Position numbers and translations under genes: made by a program. A DNA stretch of 64,000 bases from Thalassotalea algicola (GTDB taxonomy: Bacteria > Pseudomonadota > Gammaproteobacteria > Enterobacterales > Alteromonadaceae), in NCBI RefSeq assembly GCF_012932965.1, contig NZ_JABBXH010000001.1, positions 372,001 to 436,000 on the forward strand. Direction: 5' to 3'. Shown in pieces: positions 54,149 through 63,945 of this stretch; positions within the stretch are counted from its first letter, which is position 1, and each line of letters opens with the position of its first letter. The notes under the pieces were generated by a model, which searched no databases, was not told the DNA's origin, and was given only the letters and a program-made list of their open reading frames with translations.

Positions 54149-55537
54149 CTACAGGTTTTCTTCGGCAAACGAAGCTAATCGACTACGTACGACTCCATTT
54201 AAATTAATCGTAGAACTACCGGGAAAATCCTTAAACCGTTCAACGATATAGGTTAAGCCTGATGTTACTGCCGTTAGGTAATTACTATCAATTTGCGCTA
54301 AGTTACCCGAGCACACCAGTTTAGTACCTTCACCACAGCGAGTAATAATCGTTTTTAATTGTGATGCCGTCAGATTTTGACATTCATCTAACAATACAAA
54401 AGCATTTTGAATACTGCGACCACGCATAAAATTCACTGACTTAAACTGAATATTAGCTTTTTCCATAATGTAGTTCATACTACCGCTCATGCTTTCATCT
54501 TGTTTATGCAACACTTCAAGAGAGTCGGTAATAGCAGCAAGCCAAGGTGCCATTTTTTCTTCTTCTGTACCCGGAAGAAAGCCAATAGACTCGGCAATTT
54601 CAGGAGTACTACGCGTAACAATAACCTTATCGTAAAGTCCACGTTCAATAACGGTTTCCAATGCACTTGCTAATGCTAGCAATGTTTTACCACACCCTGC
54701 AGGGCCTGTAAGAATAACTAAGTCTATCGTTGGGTCTAGCAAAGCATCCATTGCCATGCCCTGATAAATATTCTTCGGATGAATACCCCATGCATTTTTA
54801 GCCATTAGTCGTTCACGAGACAAATCTTGTATGGCCAGTTTTTCATCGTCCCAACCGACTACTCTACCAGCAAAGTGTTCACCTTCATCGAGCAAATACT
54901 CATTCATATAAGTAGCTGGCAACACGGATTTCTTAATGTAATGCGTAGTAGTGCGACCTTCCGTTTCACTTTCACACTCTTTAACTTGCTGCCAAAAATC
55001 ACCATCGAATTTATGATATCCCTTGGTTAAAAACCTTACGTCATCAATAAGTTGATCGGTGCGGTAGTCTTCAACATGTCCCATGCCGGCGCCTTTAGCT
55101 TTGAGGCGCATATTGATGTCTTTTGTCACCAACACCACTTTTCGTTCGGTGTTGTTGTTTTGGATCTGAATTGCCGCATTAATAATGCGATTGTCATTTT
55201 CATTAAATGACAGAGTTGATGCTTTTTGCTCTAAAGCATAATCATTAATAATTGATAAGCAACCGCTTGGTGCCTGTTCATTACTACCAAGCGTGGTAGC
55301 AAGCGGCACGCCTTCAATAATTTCTTCTGGTGTTGCGTTAGCCAATACATCTTCCAACGCTCGAATAGCGACGCGAGCATCTCGGCTAACATCTCTTTTT
55401 CTATCTTTTATTGAATCAAGTTCTTCTAGTACCGTCATAGGTACAACGACATCGTGTTCTTTAAAGGAAAGGAAGGCGAAAGGTTCATGGAGAAGGATAT
55501 TGGTATCCAAGACATAAATGATGGTATCGCTAGTCAT
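54149..55537 (-). CDS. PIN-PhoH family ATPase
   Basis: A 462-residue fusion of an N-terminal PIN nuclease-like domain (VLDTNILLHEPFAF with the first metal Asp, then FNENDNRIINAA and VTKDINMRLKA) and a C-terminal PhoH ATPase (Walker A GPAGCGKTLLALA near residue 278, Walker B VLLDECQN). PhoH2-type proteins act on RNA as helicase and nuclease. The start at MTSDTIIYVLDTN was preferred to 55588, since the PIN fold begins at once, though no strong ribosome-binding site marks it. Stand-alone gene, divergent from rapA. Confidence 0.92.
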   Translation of the reverse strand: MTSDTIIYVLDTNILLHEPFAFLSFKEHDVVVPMTVLEELDSIKDRKRDVSRDARVAIRALEDVLANATPEEIIEGVPLATTLGSNEQAPSGCLSIINDYALEQKASTLSFNENDNRIINAAIQIQNNNTERKVVLVTKDINMRLKAKGAGMGHVEDYRTDQLIDDVRFLTKGYHKFDGDFWQQVKECESETEGRTTTHYIKKSVLPATYMNEYLLDEGEHFAGRVVGWDDEKLAIQDLSRERLMAKNAWGIHPKNIYQGMAMDALLDPTIDLVILTGPAGCGKTLLALASALETVIERGLYDKVIVTRSTPEIAESIGFLPGTEEEKMAPWLAAITDSLEVLHKQDESMSGSMNYIMEKANIQFKSVNFMRGRSIQNAFVLLDECQNLTASQLKTIITRCGEGTKLVCSGNLAQIDSNYLTAVTSGLTYIVERFKDFPGSSTINLNGVVRSRLASFAEENL

Positions 55538-56098
55538 ATAGGCACGCTCACTTAGCATAGAGCCATCAGTCTCAGACGATAAAGCCATTTAACTATATCA
55601 ACCTGAGATGATTTTTCATGCGGTTGATTAAAATCCATTAACATATAAGTCAACTTCACTTTGACAGCTTATCTTTGATCTATCAAGCGAATTTTTTTAA
55701 GAAATTCGTGAATAAATTTACGCTATTGACCGCACCTAAAAACCTGTCATAGTAGGAAATTAACTACTCGTTTATTCCTGCTAAATTTGCCTGTATAAAA
55801 TTCCTATCCAGAAAGGCGAATTTTTTAATGATTACAACTAATATTAACGGTAATATGTCGCCCTTTTTCGCCATAGTCAGGCTTTTACACGAATTACATA
55901 TTAAATAATCAATCACTTTTAACACTAGAAAAACTTAAATAACAAGATGATATCCCTAAAACTCGTTATTCAATGCTTATCGCTAAATGTGTTGATAGTG
56001 CGCTTGCTCATCAACATTGTGTGAACGATTAATTAATAAAGTTGGTGTTAGCCTTATTTTGATGTTTTGGCTGACTAATTTCTTTGTGGAGTTTCAAT
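55538..56098. promoter_or_regulatory. Long divergent region between phoH and rapA
   Basis: About 560 AT-rich bases with no supported gene. A 7-bp hairpin (TGTTGAT with ATCAACA, 55990-56016) may be part of the rapA leader. Promoters for both genes must lie here; I could not define boxes. Confidence 0.45.
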
Positions 56099-59002
56099 AT
56101 GCAATTTTTTCCGGGTCAACGATGGATCAGTGACAGCGAATCTGATCAAGGCCTAGGTACAGTAACAAGTGTAGAAAGTCGTTTTGTTACCGTTGTATTC
56201 ACAGCAACAGGTGAATCTAGGAAATACGCAATAGACAACGCTCCGCTAACACGAGTTGTTTTCAATGAAGGGGATATTATTCCTAGCCATGAAGGCTGGA
56301 TGTTAACCGTTGAATCTGTTGAAGAACAAAATGGCATTATCACCTATACCGGACAACGCAGCGATACCGAAGAAAACGTTCAACTAAAGGAAGTGATGAT
56401 TGATCACTTTATCAAGTTTAATAAGCCACATGACAGGTTAATCAACGGCCAAGTAGATAGACTAGATTGGTTTCGCATGCGCAAGGCGTGTTTAAAGCAC
56501 CAATACGAACAACAACAATCACCATTGGTTGGCTTAAGTGGTGGTCGCGTAAGTTTAATACCACATCAGTTATATATAGCAGAGGAAGTGGGAAGCCGTT
56601 TTGCCCCACGTGTCTTACTTGCCGATGAAGTAGGTTTAGGTAAAACCATCGAAGCTGGCTTAATTATCCATCAACAGCTCGTTAGTGGCCGAGCAAAACG
56701 TGTATTAATCGTTGTACCAGAATCACTGATGCACCAATGGCTAGTCGAGATGCTACGCCGATTTAATTTAAAGTTTGCGATATATGATGATGAGCGCTGC
56801 CAACAAAGTGGTGATGAAAATCCATTTAGTGAAGAGCAATTAGTACTAGTTAATTTGGATTTTCTAACAGAGAGCCCGCAGTGGTATGAATCGTTAATCG
56901 CCGAAGATTGGGATCTTATGGTTGTTGATGAGGCACATCATTTAAATTGGTCAAAAGAAGCACCAAGCATCGAATATCAATGCATTGAGCAACTGTCTCA
57001 AGTTATTCCTGGTGTATTGCTGTTAACCGCGACACCTGATCAACTTGGTCACGAAAGTCACTTTGCTCGTTTAAGGTTGCTAGACCCAGATCGCTTCTTC
57101 GATTACCAAGCGTTTATTGAAGAAGAAAGCCACTATACAGAGGTTGCTGACGCCGCAAATGCTTTAGTTGCTAAACAGCCACTCACCGAAAGTCAAAGTG
57201 AAACGTTACAGCAATTACTTAAAGAATCGGACATCAACAGTTTATTAGTAGCGTTAAGCACTGGTGATGAACCAACACAAGAAGATGCGCGTTCACAACT
57301 GATTAATCAATTACTCGACCGCCATGGCACTGGCCGCATTTTATTTCGAAATAGCCGCAACACAATCAAAGGATTCCCTGAGCGAAAAGCGTTGGCAACA
57401 GCCATGCAGTTGCCTGATGAATATGAAGCGGCCTATTTCGATTTACTTGATGACAAATCGTTAGAAGAAGTTAATTCATTAAAACAAAGTAAGTATTTAC
57501 CTACGCCAGAACAACTATATAGTTTAGGGCAATCAAGCACACCATGGCACGATATCGATCCGCGTGTTAATTTCCTTATCGACTTATTGAAGTCATTACA
57601 GAATGAAAAAGTCTTAGTGATATGTGCACATTCCGCGACCGCGATTGAATTAGAAACAGCGCTACGTGTTAAAGAAGGCATTAGAGCTGCGGTTTTCCAT
57701 GAAGGCCTTAGTATTTTCGAACGTGATAGAGCCGCAGCATATTTCGCCCAAGAGGAAGATAGCGCACAAGTTCTTTTATGTTCAGAAATTGGTAGTGAAG
57801 GCAGAAACTTCCAATTCGCTCATCACCTTGTTCTTTTTGATTTGCCAACGAATCCAGATTTACTGGAACAGCGTATTGGCCGATTAGATCGTATAGGTCA
57901 AACACAAACGATTAAATTGCATATTCCTTATTTCGAAAATTCTCCGCAGTCGTTGCTGTATCGTTGGTACCATGAGTCACTGAATGCTTTCGAACATACT
58001 TGTATTACAGGTAGAGCAGTATTTGAAGCGCAAGGTAAAAATCTTGAAGAAATTATTGTTAGTCAACAATGGCAAGGCGACAACGTAGAAACTTTAATTT
58101 CAGCAAGCCACCAGCAACACTTAGCTATTAAGAGCGAGCTAGAAAACGGTCGCGATAAGCTATTAGAACTGAACTCTAGCGGTCAAGGTAAGGCACACGA
58201 TATTGTTGAACAAGTAGCAAATCAAGACCAGCAAATTGATTTACCACAATTTATGTTCCAAGTATTTGACGTTTATGGCATTCAACAGGATGACAAAGCT
58301 GATAATGCTATTGCCTTGAACCCGACAGAACATATGCTTTCGGCAAATTTCCCATACCTACCTGAAGATGGTCTTACTGTAACTTTTGATCGTGATACCG
58401 CATTAGCGTGTGAAGATTATCATTTGCTATCTTGGGATCATCCCATGGTGACTGGGGCAATGGACTTGGTATTAAGTGACGAAACCGGTAATGCAAGCAT
58501 TGGTCTATTGAAGAACCCTGCACTGCCTGTCGGCACTTTCTTCCTTGAGTGTATATTTACGGTTGAAGCTACAGCCCCAACTCACCTGCAGTTAGGTCGC
58601 TATTTACCAACGACGCCAATTCGTATTTTAGTGGATAAGTCAGGCAATAACCTGGCAAGTAAAGTGTCATCACAGGTACTTGAGCAGCAATTGACGCCAG
58701 TGAAAAAACAGGTAGCACTTCAGTTAGTTAAAGCACTTAAAAGTGAAGTACAGCCATTGGTAACTAAAGCAGAAGAACATGCGAAAACGCAGATCCCTGC
58801 TATTGCCGACAAAGCATTAGTCAACATGCACAGCACCCTTGACCAAGAGTTTGAACGACTAGAAGCACTAGCCGCGATAAACCCAAGTGTTAGACAAGAG
58901 GAATTAGACTTTATCAAGCGCCAACAAAGCGAATTAACACACTATATCGAAAAAGCACAATTAACGTTCGAAGCTGTTCGATTAATTGTAGTTACACATT
59001 AG
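56099..59002 (+). CDS. rapA: RNA polymerase-associated protein RapA (HepA)
   Basis: A 967-residue SWI2/SNF2 ATPase that recycles RNA polymerase. Begins MQFFPGQRWISDSESDQGLG (Tudor-like N-terminal domains), with Walker A LADEVGLGKTIEAGLI, DEAH box VVDEAHHL, LLTATPDQL (motif III), and the helicase C domain with LLCSEIGSEGRNFQFAHHLVLFDLP and QRIGRLDRIGQ. Length matches E. coli RapA (968). The ATG at 56099 has GGAG eight bases upstream; a TTG five codons earlier is rejected. Confidence 0.97.
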   Translation: MQFFPGQRWISDSESDQGLGTVTSVESRFVTVVFTATGESRKYAIDNAPLTRVVFNEGDIIPSHEGWMLTVESVEEQNGIITYTGQRSDTEENVQLKEVMIDHFIKFNKPHDRLINGQVDRLDWFRMRKACLKHQYEQQQSPLVGLSGGRVSLIPHQLYIAEEVGSRFAPRVLLADEVGLGKTIEAGLIIHQQLVSGRAKRVLIVVPESLMHQWLVEMLRRFNLKFAIYDDERCQQSGDENPFSEEQLVLVNLDFLTESPQWYESLIAEDWDLMVVDEAHHLNWSKEAPSIEYQCIEQLSQVIPGVLLLTATPDQLGHESHFARLRLLDPDRFFDYQAFIEEESHYTEVADAANALVAKQPLTESQSETLQQLLKESDINSLLVALSTGDEPTQEDARSQLINQLLDRHGTGRILFRNSRNTIKGFPERKALATAMQLPDEYEAAYFDLLDDKSLEEVNSLKQSKYLPTPEQLYSLGQSSTPWHDIDPRVNFLIDLLKSLQNEKVLVICAHSATAIELETALRVKEGIRAAVFHEGLSIFERDRAAAYFAQEEDSAQVLLCSEIGSEGRNFQFAHHLVLFDLPTNPDLLEQRIGRLDRIGQTQTIKLHIPYFENSPQSLLYRWYHESLNAFEHTCITGRAVFEAQGKNLEEIIVSQQWQGDNVETLISASHQQHLAIKSELENGRDKLLELNSSGQGKAHDIVEQVANQDQQIDLPQFMFQVFDVYGIQQDDKADNAIALNPTEHMLSANFPYLPEDGLTVTFDRDTALACEDYHLLSWDHPMVTGAMDLVLSDETGNASIGLLKNPALPVGTFFLECIFTVEATAPTHLQLGRYLPTTPIRILVDKSGNNLASKVSSQVLEQQLTPVKKQVALQLVKALKSEVQPLVTKAEEHAKTQIPAIADKALVNMHSTLDQEFERLEALAAINPSVRQEELDFIKRQQSELTHYIEKAQLTFEAVRLIVVTH

Positions 59003-59010
59003 GGTGTTAA

Positions 59011-59697
59011 ATGGTCGCTAACCCTGATTTTATTTATAAACCGCCTAAATCACCTTACCTTGAAATTATTTATCAAGATGATGACTTAGTGGTATTAAAT
59101 AAACAAAGCGGCATATTATCTGTACCAGGGCGTTTAGCTGAGCATCAAGATTGTTTGCAGCACAGGGTTATGTCTGTGCTGCCAACCGCGACTATAGTTC
59201 ACCGCTTAGATATGGCGACTTCCGGCATTTTAATTATGGCGCTCAACAAGTCCGCACATGTCAGTATCAGCCGGCAATTTGAAAAACGCCAAACAAAGAA
59301 AAGCTATCTGGCGAGAGTTTATGGTCACCTGACTGAAAAATCAGGAGAAGTTGATTTGCCTCTTATTTGTGATTGGCCAAATAGGCCAAAGCAAAAAATT
59401 GATCATGAACACGGTAAAAAAGCCCAAACCTTATATCGTGTTTTAAAAGAAGAACCACAAACAAGTTTAGTTGAGCTAACACCTATAACCGGTCGATCGC
59501 ATCAATTAAGGGTTCATATGCTTGCCCTGGGGCACCCGATTATTGGCGACAGATTATATGCACATGATAAAGCGTTGGCACTGAGCAATCGATTGCAATT
59601 ACATGCGATGAATTTAAGCTTAAGCCACCCAGTCACAAATCAAACATTGAGCTTTAGTGCTCCTTGTACGTTCGAAGCAAATGAACCTGAGAACTAA
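59011..59697 (+). CDS. rluA: Dual-specificity pseudouridine synthase RluA
   Basis: A 228-residue enzyme isomerising uridine in 23S rRNA (U746) and certain tRNAs (U32). The catalytic Asp is in HRLDMATSGILIMAL; VVLNKQSGILSVPGR, TGRSHQLRVHMLALGHPIIGDRLY follow. It lacks an S4 domain, as expected for RluA. It starts eight bases after rapA, an arrangement shared by many gammaproteobacteria. Confidence 0.95.
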   Translation: MVANPDFIYKPPKSPYLEIIYQDDDLVVLNKQSGILSVPGRLAEHQDCLQHRVMSVLPTATIVHRLDMATSGILIMALNKSAHVSISRQFEKRQTKKSYLARVYGHLTEKSGEVDLPLICDWPNRPKQKIDHEHGKKAQTLYRVLKEEPQTSLVELTPITGRSHQLRVHMLALGHPIIGDRLYAHDKALALSNRLQLHAMNLSLSHPVTNQTLSFSAPCTFEANEPEN

Positions 59698-59750
59698 AGG
59701 TTTGTAGTCAATCACCGATAAATAACTGAATGCATTTATAAATTGAGCCT

Positions 59751-60695
59751 ATGTTTAAAAAGTTTATCTATATTTTATTTAGTATCTCCCTAACGTTAGG
59801 AAGCTTTTTAGGTACTACTGTAGCTCAACAAACGTCAACTGAAGAGTCCGAAAACTCAACAACCCAGAGCCAAGAAACCGCTCCGACATCAGACATAGAC
59901 TCAAGCGAAACACCAGCTAAGACAGCCGACAAAATAACAATCAATCCTCCTGTGGCACTAATCGACCAGTTTGAACAAGACATCAAAAATAGCGTCGATG
60001 AAACCTTGGTTAAACCTATGTTAGCCGGTACTGAAGACTTTCTGACGATCACTCAGCCTGATACCCATAGTTCAGACAAAGGCGTAGCGATTTTATTGCC
60101 AGAGTGGAGCCAACCCGCCACTGACGTCAAAGCGATAAACTTCTTAAGACAAAATTTACCATCACAAGGTTGGACAACGATTACACTACAACCAATAGCC
60201 AAGCCAGAGAACTATCCAAGCCTTGCCCAAAAACATAGCGAAGCAATTGAAGAAAACCAAAAAACTCTCGACGAATACCAAAATAAGCTGGCACCCTTAA
60301 TGACCGCAGTTATGGAAAAAGCGGCAGATTACCCTGGAATATTTTTAGTGATAGCCCAAGGCAACAATGCCGCAGTATTAATGAATTTATACCAACAAGA
60401 AAAAGTAGAGAAACCCAACGCTTTTATTACACTTAGTGCACATATGTTAACCTCAGCAGATAATCAACAGCTTGCCAATGTAATGGCAGAATCAGAAATA
60501 CCGGTATTAGATGTCGTGCTGAAAAAAGATCTCACTTGGATAACGCACTTTGCACCATTAAGAAAAAAACTCGCTCAAAAAGAATTAAAGCCTTATTACC
60601 GTCAACGCACGCTGACTAATTTTAGAACCGGTTATTATCCAGAACAGCACCTTGCTAAAGAAATTAAAGGCTGGCTGACCACAATCGGTTGGTAA
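59751..60695 (+). CDS. DUF3530-family exported protein
   Basis: A 314-residue protein with a signal peptide (cleavage near VAQ) and a low-complexity Ser/Thr/Glu stretch (residues 28-65), then a domain with ILLPEWSQPATDVKAINFLRQNLPSQGWTT and a later LVIAQGNNAAVLMNLY resembling an alpha/beta-hydrolase elbow in which the Ser is not present. That pattern fits DUF3530. Function not known. It may be co-transcribed with rluA (53-base gap). Confidence 0.75.
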   Translation: MFKKFIYILFSISLTLGSFLGTTVAQQTSTEESENSTTQSQETAPTSDIDSSETPAKTADKITINPPVALIDQFEQDIKNSVDETLVKPMLAGTEDFLTITQPDTHSSDKGVAILLPEWSQPATDVKAINFLRQNLPSQGWTTITLQPIAKPENYPSLAQKHSEAIEENQKTLDEYQNKLAPLMTAVMEKAADYPGIFLVIAQGNNAAVLMNLYQQEKVEKPNAFITLSAHMLTSADNQQLANVMAESEIPVLDVVLKKDLTWITHFAPLRKKLAQKELKPYYRQRTLTNFRTGYYPEQHLAKEIKGWLTTIGW

Positions 60696-60722
60696 TTTAC
60701 CTCTTGTGGTCAAAAATTTGTT

Positions 60723-61274
60723 TTAGTTTAAATCGTCATCTTTCCAATATTTAGTGCCTTGCAATGTCGCCTGCAATGCTAAACCATTCTCAGTCATTTG
60801 ATATATTTCTACACCTTTAACAACTGTAGCTGCTGTACTACCTTCCGCACCTTTTTTTCCTGATTTAGCTGCTACATCGGCTTGGCCTGAAAAATCCCAG
60901 CCATGTTCGATAAATGTATTCATTGCATCTTTGGTTTTAAAAATAAAAACTGCATTAAAATCTTTTACGCCTAAACCAATACCTATACCTGCTGTCGCCA
61001 TAGACATATATGTGTCTGCACCTGAGCTATTGTTATGTACAACACCACTACCGCCACCGGCAGAGAAGAAAATAACGTTTACACCAATATTAGAAAAAGT
61101 CGCATAACCGGCTGCTTTGGCAATTTTAGCTTTTGTTGACGGCTCTTCTTTGTATAAGCGCGTTAGTATTTTTTTCCGCATTTCCTTTACTTCTTGGCGT
61201 TCTTCATCAACTCCAGCACTTGCCGTCAGCGGTAACATTAGCAAGGTAAAAAGCGTAATCAACGTCTTCATCAT
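60723..61274 (-). CDS. SYLF-domain (Ysc84-type) exported protein
   Basis: A 183-residue protein with a signal peptide (cleavage after ASA) and a SYLF lipid-binding-type domain: KIAKAAGYATFSNIGVNVIFFSAGGGSG, MATAGIGIGLGVKDFNAVFIF and a Gly/Ala-rich region near residues 130-155. In bacteria such proteins are periplasmic or membrane-associated with unknown roles. The start MMKTL has AAGGAA upstream. Confidence 0.82.
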   Translation of the reverse strand: MMKTLITLFTLLMLPLTASAGVDEERQEVKEMRKKILTRLYKEEPSTKAKIAKAAGYATFSNIGVNVIFFSAGGGSGVVHNNSSGADTYMSMATAGIGIGLGVKDFNAVFIFKTKDAMNTFIEHGWDFSGQADVAAKSGKKGAEGSTAATVVKGVEIYQMTENGLALQATLQGTKYWKDDDLN

Positions 61275-61346
61275 AATGCATTTCCTTATTAATAAATCTA
61301 TTACAAACTTTAGCAGACATCCGTGTAGTACAACCCACTAATTAGC

Positions 61347-62150
61347 TTATTTCTGCTTATTAATTAAATCGTAAGCCGCTTGAATGTCTTGTGTTTTTTG
61401 TTTGGCCAATTCCATCATTTCTGCTGGCAGACCTTTAGCAACGAGTTTATCTGGGTGATGTTGGGCCATTAGTTTTTTATATGCTTTCTTAATTTCTTGT
61501 TTAGACGAACTTTTTTCAACACCCAGCACTTTGTATGCATTTTCTACTAAACTTGCATGGTTTTTTCCGTTTGTAGCTCCTGTACGGCCACTTTGTTGAT
61601 GAAAAGACTCACCAGCAATAATCATTTCCAGCAACCGGTCTAAATCACTCGCAGAAAAACCAAGATAGCGAGCAATTTGGTGTAGTACATCGCGTTCAGA
61701 GGGATCTAACGTGCCATCGGCAAACGCGACCTGAATTTGGATTTCTAAAAACATCAGCATTAAATCGTTTCGAGATCGACAACTACGTTTAAATTTTTGC
61801 ATTCGCTCTTTTAATGGAAATCCAGCGAGCTTACCTTCCCTAAATGCATCTTGCGCCTGTTGTCTTAAATCTCCTTTTAGGCCCAACTTATTCATATAAG
61901 CTGTCGCAAAAGCGATTTCATGCTCAGTGACACGACCTTTAGCTTTAGCAATATGCCCCATTACGGAAAACGTCGTGTAAAAAAATGCCGCTTGGCGATT
62001 CATTTCGCTTTCTCGATTTAAACCTTCAAAATCAAAGCCGACGCCTTTGTCAAATCGATGGCCTATCCACATACCAAGTAGCGCACCAAAAATATTTCGG
62101 GTAAGCATAAAGCCAAAGATTAAACCCAGTAATTTTCCCCAAAATCGCAT
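61347..62150 (-). CDS. djlA: Membrane-anchored DnaJ-like co-chaperone DjlA
   Basis: A 267-residue type III membrane J-protein: N-terminal Gly-rich membrane helix (LLGLIFGFMLTRNIFGALLG), a central TerB-like helical domain (about 55-175) and a C-terminal J domain with the HPD motif (AQHHPDKLVAKG). It stimulates DnaK at the inner membrane. It precedes lptD-surA neighbours in many relatives. AGGA lies upstream of the ATG. Confidence 0.95.
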   Translation of the reverse strand: MRFWGKLLGLIFGFMLTRNIFGALLGMWIGHRFDKGVGFDFEGLNRESEMNRQAAFFYTTFSVMGHIAKAKGRVTEHEIAFATAYMNKLGLKGDLRQQAQDAFREGKLAGFPLKERMQKFKRSCRSRNDLMLMFLEIQIQVAFADGTLDPSERDVLHQIARYLGFSASDLDRLLEMIIAGESFHQQSGRTGATNGKNHASLVENAYKVLGVEKSSSKQEIKKAYKKLMAQHHPDKLVAKGLPAEMMELAKQKTQDIQAAYDLINKQK

Positions 62151-62164
62151 TTACAGTCCTGCCA

Positions 62165-62842
62165 TTAACCTTTTATTTGTCTATTTAAGCTATCTAATCT
62201 TTGTGGTGTGCCAACATCTGTCCACTCAGAAGTTAATACTTCACCTGACAACAGTTGCTTGTCTGCCGCTAATCTCAACAGTGGTGCCAATGCCAATTTC
62301 TGTTCAGCTGGTGATTGTTCAAAAAATGCCGGGCGATAAATCGCTACACCACTAAAAGTATATGATTGTGCATCAGATGATGATTGATTTTCTATTAGGC
62401 CATTGTCTAGATAAAAATCACCTTTGAGGTTGTGTGAAGGATTTTCTACCAGCCACAAATGCGCCAGCTTTCCTTCATCAAGCTTTGGTAACTTTATGTT
62501 TGGTGCAACTAAAAAGATATCACCATTGATCACCAAAAAAGGTTCATCTCCTAGCAAAGGCAAAGCTTTGATAATTCCACCAGCGGTTTCAAGCGCCCCT
62601 GTCGACTCGTCACTATATTCAATACTCACACCATAACTAGCACCATTACCCAGTTTGGCCGGTATTTTTTCACCTAACCATGCATGATTAATGATTACAT
62701 TTTCTATTCCTAGCTTAGCCAAAAGTTCTAAATGATATTCAATAAGCGCTTTGCCTGCGACTTGCAGTAATGGTTTAGGCGTGACATCGGTAAGTGGACG
62801 CATTCGCTCACCTCGGCCTGCCGCTAAGATCATCGCCTTCAC
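62165..62842 (-). CDS. murU: N-acetylmuramate alpha-1-phosphate uridylyltransferase MurU
   Basis: A 225-residue nucleotidyltransferase. MKAMILAAGRGERMRPLTDVTPKPLL is the NTP-binding signature; ETAGGIIKAL and LVINGDIF with a metal-binding Asp follow. With AmgK it forms UDP-MurNAc from recycled MurNAc, bypassing the de novo fosfomycin-sensitive route. It starts with GTG overlapping the amgK TGA by four bases. Confidence 0.93.
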   Translation of the reverse strand: MKAMILAAGRGERMRPLTDVTPKPLLQVAGKALIEYHLELLAKLGIENVIINHAWLGEKIPAKLGNGASYGVSIEYSDESTGALETAGGIIKALPLLGDEPFLVINGDIFLVAPNIKLPKLDEGKLAHLWLVENPSHNLKGDFYLDNGLIENQSSSDAQSYTFSGVAIYRPAFFEQSPAEQKLALAPLLRLAADKQLLSGEVLTSEWTDVGTPQRLDSLNRQIKG

Positions 62843-63837
62843 GCTAACTTACTCTTTACAGCAGGTAGTACTTTGTTTTCCACTAACTTCGCTAATGCAG
62901 ATAATTCTGGATATTGTGAAGCAATATCAACAATATAACTTAGTGTTAGTGGAATATCTTTGATATAGCTCGACTTATTATCTCGTAACAGCAACCTAGC
63001 AAATATGCCACTTGCTTTGATATGTCGCTGTAAGCCCGTCAAATCAAACCACCTTTTCCATGTTGTAAAATCAATGTCAATTGCCATACGTTCGTTCATT
63101 ACTTCGGTAAATGTCTTAAATAAAGTTAAAACATCTTTTTGAGGCCACTTAACGTAGCAATCGCGTAATAACGATACGACGTCATATGTTATAGGGCCAA
63201 CAACCGCATCTTGAAAATCAATAATTCCAAGTGACTCATCCGCCAGTACCATTATATTTCGACTATGAAAGTCTCGGTGCATAAACACTTGTGGTTGAGC
63301 CAAAATGTTATCGGTTAATACCTTAAATGCGTCTTTTAATTCTTGCTGTTCTTGGCTTGATAAGCTCAGAGATAAATATTGCCCAATCAACCACTCGGTA
63401 AATATCTTAAGTTCAAGTGCAACAAATGCGGCGTCAAACTTGGGCATCCCCTGTAACGGCTCTAGTAAAGCTAATTTAGGTAATTCTGCAATTGCCTTTG
63501 AGTACCAGCTTTTCATGTTTTCAGTAGATAGTTTTTCTGCTAACAAGCATTGTCCAAAATCTTCTATGCAAAAGAACCCTTGTTCAAGATTTTTTGCATA
63601 AATTGCCGGCACTTGCATATCAACAGACTTTAAGTAACTAGCAATATTAAAAAAAGCTTCGTTATTACAGTATGTTGGCGGTGAGTCGACTGCAAGATAT
63701 GACTGTGATTGAAAGTTAAATCGATAATACTGACGAAAGCCTGCATCCCCCGTCATTGGGACTAATTGATTAACTTCTGGATAACCTGATTGATGAAGCC
63801 ATTGAACTAATCTGGTGTTAGCTTGTTCTAAAGACAA
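62839..63837 (-). CDS. amgK: Cell-wall sugar kinase AmgK (MurNAc/GlcNAc kinase)
   Basis: A 332-residue aminoglycoside-phosphotransferase-fold kinase phosphorylating MurNAc (and GlcNAc) at C1. The catalytic loop is MHRDFHSRNIMV and the metal loop LGIIDFQDAVVGP. The start is a TTG at 63837 with AGGAAA about eight bases upstream. Pairing with murU and position opposite lptD are typical of gammaproteobacteria that recycle peptidoglycan this way. Confidence 0.93.
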   Translation of the reverse strand: MSLEQANTRLVQWLHQSGYPEVNQLVPMTGDAGFRQYYRFNFQSQSYLAVDSPPTYCNNEAFFNIASYLKSVDMQVPAIYAKNLEQGFFCIEDFGQCLLAEKLSTENMKSWYSKAIAELPKLALLEPLQGMPKFDAAFVALELKIFTEWLIGQYLSLSLSSQEQQELKDAFKVLTDNILAQPQVFMHRDFHSRNIMVLADESLGIIDFQDAVVGPITYDVVSLLRDCYVKWPQKDVLTLFKTFTEVMNERMAIDIDFTTWKRWFDLTGLQRHIKASGIFARLLLRDNKSSYIKDIPLTLSYIVDIASQYPELSALAKLVENKVLPAVKSKLA

Positions 63838-63945
63838 AAATATTTCCTAAAAAGTGTAAAAAGCCAATGTGATCAATTAGCGAGTTATCAAAAATTACGA
63901 TATTATAACCAAGTTTAGCGAAACAAAAACAATCAAGAGAAACTG

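Noticed and set aside
55538-55588. Longer phoH start at 55588
   Set aside because: The added 17 residues precede a PIN domain that begins at once with IIYVLDTN and have no ribosome-binding site; the choice is not certain.
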